NCBI RefSeq assembly: GCF_012070565.1
Contig: NZ_JAAQRO010000033.1
Location: 28,889-92,888, forward strand
DNA length: 64,000 nt
Origin: Anaerosporobacter faecicola
Lineage (GTDB): Bacteria > Bacillota > Clostridia > Lachnospirales > Lachnospiraceae
Reading direction: 5' to 3'
Part shown: one piece after another, positions 59,533 through 64,000 of the stretch
How the letters are laid out: each line of letters starts with the position of its first letter
How positions within the stretch are numbered: position 1 is the stretch's first letter
The notes under the pieces: generated by a model
The model's input: only the letters and a program-made list of their open reading frames with translations
Databases searched by the model: none
What the model was told of the DNA's origin: nothing
Program-made: the position numbers and the translations under genes

Positions 59533-61272
59533 ATGAGTAAAGCAGCAGGTCAAAGTGTAAGGAAGACGCCACCTTCCTATGTCAATTTGATTTTATCATC
59601 AACTAGAGTGGGAAATGTATTACGGGCTGATGATGAGTTTTATGATAGAATTGGAATGACAAAAGAACAATTTGCAAGAGAATTCAAGGATAATCTATTG
59701 CAATTAGTGGAAAAGGATCAAAGAGATGAAGTTTGTCAAGCCATTGTATTAGGAAACAACAGTTTGTTTAAGTGTATTATACATGGTTCCACAAAAATTA
59801 ATAGTACATTAATGCTAGGATATCCTATTGAGCATAAGGAAGAAAAAGGAATCTGTGCGATGATCCTATTTGATTCATTTGTGGAAGAGGTCGGAGAAAC
59901 ATTGGTAGGAAAGAGCGGTAACTCCAATAATTTGGATTGCTCTGAAAATGATGAGGTATTTAAAGAAATTATGATTCGGCAAGTGGCTTCTAAGGAACCA
60001 TTGGATGATGAACGATATCGCTTGGATAAGGTAACTGGTTTGCCCAATGAAATTCAATTCTATGATATTGTAAAACGGACTATGATGCGGGAACCAAATC
60101 GGAAGTATGCAATTGTGTATACTGATTTTAATAGTTTTGGCTATGTGAATGAAATGTATGGTTACCTAGAAGGAAACCGTTTTCTTGCATTGTATGCAAC
60201 TATTATGAAGCGTGAACGCAATCTTGTTAAAGAAATGACAAGATTATCGGCAGATAATTTTATTCTGTTTATTGAATATGATTCCGAAGATACCGTCGCA
60301 GAACAGATTAAGCAACTAAATGAAGAGTTCGTTGATCAATGCTATGATGAACGCAAAGGAATAAAATTGATCTTAAGTAGTGGTATTGCTTTCTTAGAGA
60401 TAGGAACACCAATCCGTTTAGCAATTGATAACGCCAATATGGCTAGAAAAAGCGTAAAAGGAAAATCACATATGACATGTGGTGTATTTGATAAGAAAAT
60501 GCAAGATCGAATCCAATGGGAATCCCATGTGAATCAATGTATGGAAAATGCCTTATTGATGAAACAATTTTGTGTATATTATCAACCAAAGGTTGACTTA
60601 AAGACAGAGGAGATTGTTGGTGCTGAAGCGTTGGTTCGCTGGATTGTAGATGGTAAAATAATACCACCAAATCAGTTCATACCGATCTTTGAGAAGAATG
60701 GATTTATAGAAAAATTGGATTTCTTTGTTTATGAAGAGGTTTGCAAATTCCTTAGAAAGCGATTGGACCAAAACCAGAAGGTTGTTCCAATTTCCGTGAA
60801 TGTATCGGGCGTACATTTGTCAAATCCTTATTTTGTTCAGCAAGTAAAATCATTGGTAAAACGTTACCATTTACCAGCGCAGTTAATTGAATTGGAATTA
60901 ACCGAATCTGTCTGCATTGAGAATTCCAGAGAAGCAATGGATACGGTGAAACAATTCCGCCAGAGTGGATTTGTTGTTTCGATTGATGATTTTGGGTCTG
61001 GATTCTCTTCCTTAAATCTACTAAAAGATATAGAAACGGATATTATTAAATTGGATCGACAATTTTTCCGTGAAGGAGAGATGCATCGAGAAGAACAGAT
61101 TATCATATCCAGTATTGTACATATGGCAAAGCAATTGAACATGAAAGTATTATCTGAGGGTGTAGAAACATCTGCACAATCAGAGTTCCTAAAGGGAATT
61201 TTATGTGACATGGCACAAGGATTTTATTTTGCTAAACCAATGCCATTAGAGAATTTTGAAAAAACAATATAG
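59533..61272 (+). CDS. c-di-GMP phosphodiesterase with degenerate GGDEF and intact EAL domain
   Basis: This 579-residue cytoplasmic protein has an N-terminal region (1-150) resembling a PAS-like sensor, a GGDEF-fold domain (about 165-310), and a C-terminal EAL domain (about 335-575). In the GGDEF domain the catalytic signature is replaced by SADNF near residue 237, so it should not make c-di-GMP; it may bind GTP. The EAL domain keeps the metal and catalytic residues: EALVRW, NVSG, ELTES, DDFGSG, IIKLD, SEGVET and QGFYFAKPM. It is therefore likely to hydrolyse c-di-GMP and favour motility. The ATG at 59533 has a weak GAGG site. It is monocistronic, with a promoter and a strong terminator. Confidence 0.93.
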   Translation: MSKAAGQSVRKTPPSYVNLILSSTRVGNVLRADDEFYDRIGMTKEQFAREFKDNLLQLVEKDQRDEVCQAIVLGNNSLFKCIIHGSTKINSTLMLGYPIEHKEEKGICAMILFDSFVEEVGETLVGKSGNSNNLDCSENDEVFKEIMIRQVASKEPLDDERYRLDKVTGLPNEIQFYDIVKRTMMREPNRKYAIVYTDFNSFGYVNEMYGYLEGNRFLALYATIMKRERNLVKEMTRLSADNFILFIEYDSEDTVAEQIKQLNEEFVDQCYDERKGIKLILSSGIAFLEIGTPIRLAIDNANMARKSVKGKSHMTCGVFDKKMQDRIQWESHVNQCMENALLMKQFCVYYQPKVDLKTEEIVGAEALVRWIVDGKIIPPNQFIPIFEKNGFIEKLDFFVYEEVCKFLRKRLDQNQKVVPISVNVSGVHLSNPYFVQQVKSLVKRYHLPAQLIELELTESVCIENSREAMDTVKQFRQSGFVVSIDDFGSGFSSLNLLKDIETDIIKLDRQFFREGEMHREEQIIISSIVHMAKQLNMKVLSEGVETSAQSEFLKGILCDMAQGFYFAKPMPLENFEKTI

Positions 61273-61286
61273 GAATAATAGCAATC

Positions 61287-61368
61287 AAAAAAGGTTTCAC
61301 CAGTTATATGTAAAGAATCGGACATGAGATGTCCACATTCTTACGAATAATTAGGTGAAACCTTTTTT
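61287..61368 (+). terminator. Terminator with a nested hairpin
   Basis: The outer 15-bp perfect stem (61287-61301 with 61354-61368) holds A6 and T6 at the base. Inside lies a second stem with GGACATGAGATGTCC at its tip. It ends the GGDEF-EAL gene and, because the base is symmetric, could also serve transcription from the right. Confidence 0.85.
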
Positions 61369-61514
61369 GTATACTAGGGTTTGGGTGTCAAAAGTCCTGA
61401 TTTAGTTTGAGGTGCGTCAATTTGCACAATTTAAGTTTGTCTAACATGTAATACAGGATATCGTTCACTCCGGGCACGCTCATGCCCGCTGAAGTTCGTA
61501 GTGGTACATAAGGC
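61369..61514. other. Intergenic remainder with a small GC-rich dyad
   Basis: No gene is seen. A GC-rich dyad GGGCA-CGCTCA-TGCCC is present near 61473-61488, unlike the AT-rich flanks. It lies 3' of the convergent AstE-like genes and could be another interspersed element. Confidence 0.4.
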
Positions 61515-62450
61515 TTATTCATGCAAACGACGGATTAGTTGATAAATTACGCAGTTTTGAATTACGAGAGGTTTGGTGTGAGCAAAGAAGATGATGCCAT
61601 CACTTGGTGCTATAATCTGAGAGATAACTTCTCCTTCTAACGGATCAATTACTTCTGCCAATAAATCTCCGAATTTGACTTCGTCACCAGGAGCTTTTAA
61701 TCGATGGTAGATTCCCGATACGTCAGCACGAATTGGCAGCAAAGATTCTTCTTCAATAACACTAGCAATAAATCCATTGTGGCAGTTGTATTTGATAATT
61801 CCCATTCTGGTTAAAAAGCGTAGGACAGAAGATACCGCTTGCCTTGCAGACGGTTCATCAATTTGATCGGTTGCATTGGTATATACAGAGAATGCATTGG
61901 TATCATTTAATTGCCAATTATAATTTAAGGTTGTTGTATCGAATGGCTCTGGTTTCCGTGTAAGAACATAAGGGAGACCAAATAAGTTTGCAAGACTAGT
62001 ATTTTGATGTCCCGTTTCCATCATACGAACATGGGGAATGAAATCTCCGGGGGTATGAAAGCTAGCAAACTGTATTCCGTAACTATAACCTTTGGTTTTT
62101 TCGAAGATGGCATTGGCGATTCTTTCGGTTGTTTCGCCGGAAGGATTTCCAGGAAACATACGGTTAATATCTGTTTTATCAAGCGCCCAAAAACGCTTCT
62201 CTACATTGATAGAAAAATTGTTGACACATGGAATGACAAGAATCTTATGGTTGTTAAGAATATGACCATTTTTTTCTACCTGTGCCAGAGTTTTAATCAA
62301 TTGGGAGCACACATAAAGCTGTTGTACTTCATTACCACGTGTAGGTCCAACGATACAAGCGGAGCTTTCCCCGCTACCAAATGTATAACCATAAATGTTC
62401 ATATTTGCACGAAAGGGAGCATCTAAGGTATAGATTGTTTCTTTTAGCAT
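61515..62450 (-). CDS. AstE/AspA-like (M14-related) protein with degenerate zinc site
   Basis: This 311-residue protein has the same overall plan as the gene upstream: an N-terminal succinylglutamate desuccinylase/aspartoacylase-type domain, then a C-terminal beta domain (ADVSGIYHRLKAPGDEVKFGD, LEGEVISQIIAPSDGIIF). The zinc motif HxxE is altered: GPTRGNEVQQ holds Arg instead of the His found as GIHGDE in its neighbour, and the DLHAS motif is replaced by IQFASFH. DINRMFPG is kept. It is therefore unlikely to bind zinc in the usual way. AGGAGG precedes the ATG, and its first 7 bp overlap the upstream gene, so the two are coupled. Confidence 0.82.
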   Translation of the reverse strand: MLKETIYTLDAPFRANMNIYGYTFGSGESSACIVGPTRGNEVQQLYVCSQLIKTLAQVEKNGHILNNHKILVIPCVNNFSINVEKRFWALDKTDINRMFPGNPSGETTERIANAIFEKTKGYSYGIQFASFHTPGDFIPHVRMMETGHQNTSLANLFGLPYVLTRKPEPFDTTTLNYNWQLNDTNAFSVYTNATDQIDEPSARQAVSSVLRFLTRMGIIKYNCHNGFIASVIEEESLLPIRADVSGIYHRLKAPGDEVKFGDLLAEVIDPLEGEVISQIIAPSDGIIFFAHTKPLVIQNCVIYQLIRRLHE

Positions 62451-63385
62451 GTACTTGTACCTCCTAAGATTCGAGCAATTAAAGAACCATTGTAAACGAC
62501 AGGATATTCTCGCAAAGTAAAGACGGTTCCACTACATGGGGCAAGAATATGTTCTTTGATCGTTCCATTCAAGGAATCGATGATGTCACCTACACAATCC
62601 CCTTTACAGATGCCTTTCCAATGAGAGATGGCAGGTACAAAGATGCCAGAGGCTTCAGCATGGATCATCTGAACTTGTCCATCGGTAGAGACAATTGGTT
62701 CACGGATTTCAGCGACTGGTCCACTCCATATTCCTAATTCTTTCATAAGATTGAATAAACCATCTACTAATTGCAATCCATATTCTTTGGTCAAACGCAT
62801 TCCTACACCCATCTCTACGGCGAGTGATGGTACGCCCAAGGAGTTCAGGCTATGTACGAGAGATGATTTGAGGATTGTGACAGAATCGTTAACCCAGACA
62901 AAATCCACATTCAATAATTTAGAGTATTGGAGTAATGTATCTACATGATCCGCACTGATTCGTACCTGTGGAATCTCACGAATGAAAATATTACTTGCAT
63001 GCAGATCAATACATAAATCGGAACCTAAGATGTCTTCAATAATCGTAGCAGCGACACATTCCGCCATATCGCCCTCTTCATTACCAGGAAAGTTACGGTT
63101 CATATCAAGATCAAAAGTTGGAACACGTCTTGTAATGGACTCTAAACCAAGAGGATTAACATAAGGATAGATATCGACAATTCCATTCAGATATTGAAGA
63201 TTTGCATTAATTCTGCGTATCATTTCGTAACAAACAAACTGTCCTTCTAATTCATCACCGTGAATTCCGGTGACGATACAGATTCGTTTTTCTTTACCAT
63301 TCAGTGTAAGCGGAAGTAAACGATTTTTTTTAATGTCCATGGATTCAACAACAGGCAATCCTACCGAAATAATATCTTTGATCAT
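62444..63385 (-). CDS. AstE/AspA-like zinc carboxypeptidase/deacylase (M14-related)
   Basis: This 313-residue protein has an intact M14-like zinc site: TGIHGDE (His and Glu ligands), DLHAS (His ligand), the substrate-binding DMNRNFPG, and the probable catalytic Glu in LAVEMGVG. The C-terminal half has the beta-barrel region seen in aspartoacylase-type enzymes (HAEASGIFVPAISH, HILAPCSGTVFTL). Such proteins release an acyl or amino acid group from small substrates. AAGGAAG precedes the ATG. It is the first gene of a two-gene operon with the degenerate paralog. The substrate is unknown. Confidence 0.88.
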   Translation of the reverse strand: MIKDIISVGLPVVESMDIKKNRLLPLTLNGKEKRICIVTGIHGDELEGQFVCYEMIRRINANLQYLNGIVDIYPYVNPLGLESITRRVPTFDLDMNRNFPGNEEGDMAECVAATIIEDILGSDLCIDLHASNIFIREIPQVRISADHVDTLLQYSKLLNVDFVWVNDSVTILKSSLVHSLNSLGVPSLAVEMGVGMRLTKEYGLQLVDGLFNLMKELGIWSGPVAEIREPIVSTDGQVQMIHAEASGIFVPAISHWKGICKGDCVGDIIDSLNGTIKEHILAPCSGTVFTLREYPVVYNGSLIARILGGTSTC

Positions 63386-63580
63386 AGATGTTACTTCCTT
63401 CTTTCTATAAGTTATTAACTATACAATCTACGACAAATATGTATATGTCAGTTGTCGTCCTAATAATGATACAATACAATCGAAAAGGTGTCAAATTCCT
63501 ACCAGAAAAGCTAACAAATGGAAGAAAAGAAACAAAATAACATAATAAACTCAAATTAAACCGAATTTAAACCATTAACA
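63386..63580. other. Intergenic region between the AstE-like operon and the tandem array
   Basis: AT-rich sequence with no gene. It should contain the promoter of the AstE-like operon on the minus strand, but I cannot pick a clear pair. Confidence 0.4.
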
Positions 63581-63609
63581 TTGTTTTTCTAATAAATAAA
63601 GGATATAAT
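63581..63609 (+). promoter_or_regulatory. SigA-type promoter directly upstream of the tandem hairpin array
   Basis: TTGTTT at 63581-63586 and TATAAT at 63604-63609 have exactly 17 bp between them. Transcription would start near 63616, a few bases before the first hairpin of the array at 63621. Confidence 0.75.
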
Positions 63610-63620
63610 GTAACATATGA

Positions 63621-64000
63621 GAAATTCCGAAGGAATTTCAAGGACTTACACGAAGTGGAAGTCCGAACTCCGAAGGAGTCATATGTTAACGTTAGAAATA
63701 CCGAAGGGATTTCTAACGTCTATTGTAAAAGATGGAAGAATAAAAAAGAAATTCCGAAGGAATTTCAAGGACTTACACGAAGTGGAAGTCCGAACTCCGA
63801 AGGAGTCATATGTTAACGTTAGAAATACCGAAGGGATTTCTAACGTCTATTGTAAAAGATGGAAGAAAAAAAAAGAAATTCCGAAGGAATTTCAAGGACT
63901 TACACGAAGTGGAAGTCCGAACTCCGAAGGAGTCATATGTTAACGTTAGAAATACCGAAGGGATTTCTAACGTCTATTGTAAAAGATGGAAGAATAAAAA
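63621..64000 (+). repeat. 127-bp tandem repeat array of GAA-loop hairpins (runs off the window)
   Basis: Three units start at 63621, 63748 and 63875, so the period is 127 bp; the third is cut by the window end. Units 1 and 2 differ by eye at one base near the end of the A-rich tail. Each unit holds four inverted repeats that share a GAA loop: AAATTCC-GAA-GGAATTT, GGACTTACAC-GAA-GTGGAAGTCC, ACTCC-GAA-GGAGT, and CGTTAGAAATACC-GAA-GGGATTTCTAACG. An A-rich tail of about 29 bp separates units. Because 127 is not a multiple of 3, each unit is read in a different frame, so it does not encode a repeated peptide. There are no variable spacers as in CRISPR. Confidence 0.92.

Noticed and set aside
63617..63943. 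A 108-residue open frame across the tandem array
   Set aside because: The 127-bp period shifts the frame in every unit, there is no ribosome binding site before the ATG, and the open frame is a by-product of the hairpin sequence.
63621..64000. Possible CRISPR array
   Set aside because: Units are directly adjacent, 127 bp long and near identical, with no unique spacers and no cas genes in the window.

Overview
The window looks like a chromosomal segment of a low-GC, Gram-positive, anaerobic, motile clostridium, most likely a Lachnospiraceae-type organism. The evidence is AT-rich intergenic DNA, strong AGGAGG ribosome binding sites, a bacterial type A RNase P RNA, a dgt-dnaG-rpoD cluster followed by trmK, a Nif3-like gene and a two-domain nucleoside kinase, FeoAB with its small Cys-rich partner, and secreted proteins ending in Big2 (Ig-like) domains. 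The family assignment is inference; no marker was compared with a database. I see no prophage, insertion sequence, tRNA, CRISPR array or plasmid gene.

Layout. 1-4.1 kb: the end of a DUF2085 membrane protein, upp, a hexapeptide acetyltransferase, a small membrane protein and a Cof-type HAD phosphatase. 4.2-6.9 kb: a Fur-boxed ferrous iron operon (feoA, feoB with a His-rich insert, and a 47-residue Cys-rich membrane protein). 7-15.3 kb: replication and transcription genes, a 152-bp hairpin-rich direct repeat after rpoD, and rnpB on the minus strand. 15.7-18.7 kb: an unrecognised protein and a FliK-like protein with a SigD-type promoter. 19-25.3 kb: gltB-gltD behind a leader that carries a terminator-like hairpin. 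25.6-37 kb: a secretion block with a 2301-residue GH13 amylopullulanase-like enzyme, a lipoprotein, a gingipain-type C25 protease and a 60-residue membrane protein. 37.1-43.3 kb: a BlaI/BlaR1-like pair with twin operators, an NfeD-like protein plus flotillin, and an S41-like protein without its serine. 43.4-50.7 kb: a cytidylate-kinase-like protein, an AI-2E family transporter, and a four-gene MacB-type ABC system with two unusual membrane-anchored extracellular proteins. 50.75-57.4 kb: an apparently truncated SpoIID-like gene, a short flagellin, and carAB. 57.5-63.4 kb: thiT under a TPP riboswitch, a HAD phosphatase, a GGDEF-EAL protein, and two overlapping M14/AstE-like paralogs. From 63.6 kb to the end: a near-perfect 127-bp tandem array of hairpins directly behind a good promoter.

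Most notable points. (1) The lipoprotein at 33.06-33.76 kb aligns with the propeptide of the C25 protease encoded next to it, which suggests a separately encoded, membrane-tethered propeptide acting as inhibitor or chaperone. (2) The 127-bp array at the right edge could be transcribed into a repetitive structured RNA; every unit has four hairpins that share a GAA loop. (3) Two terminator-like hairpins sit between a promoter and its gene, before gltB and before the amylase gene. (4) The AstE-like pair consists of one protein with an intact zinc site and one that has lost it.

The genes suggest a cell that breaks down starch and protein outside the cell, assimilates ammonia by GOGAT, imports Fe(II) and thiamine, and swims under c-di-GMP influence.
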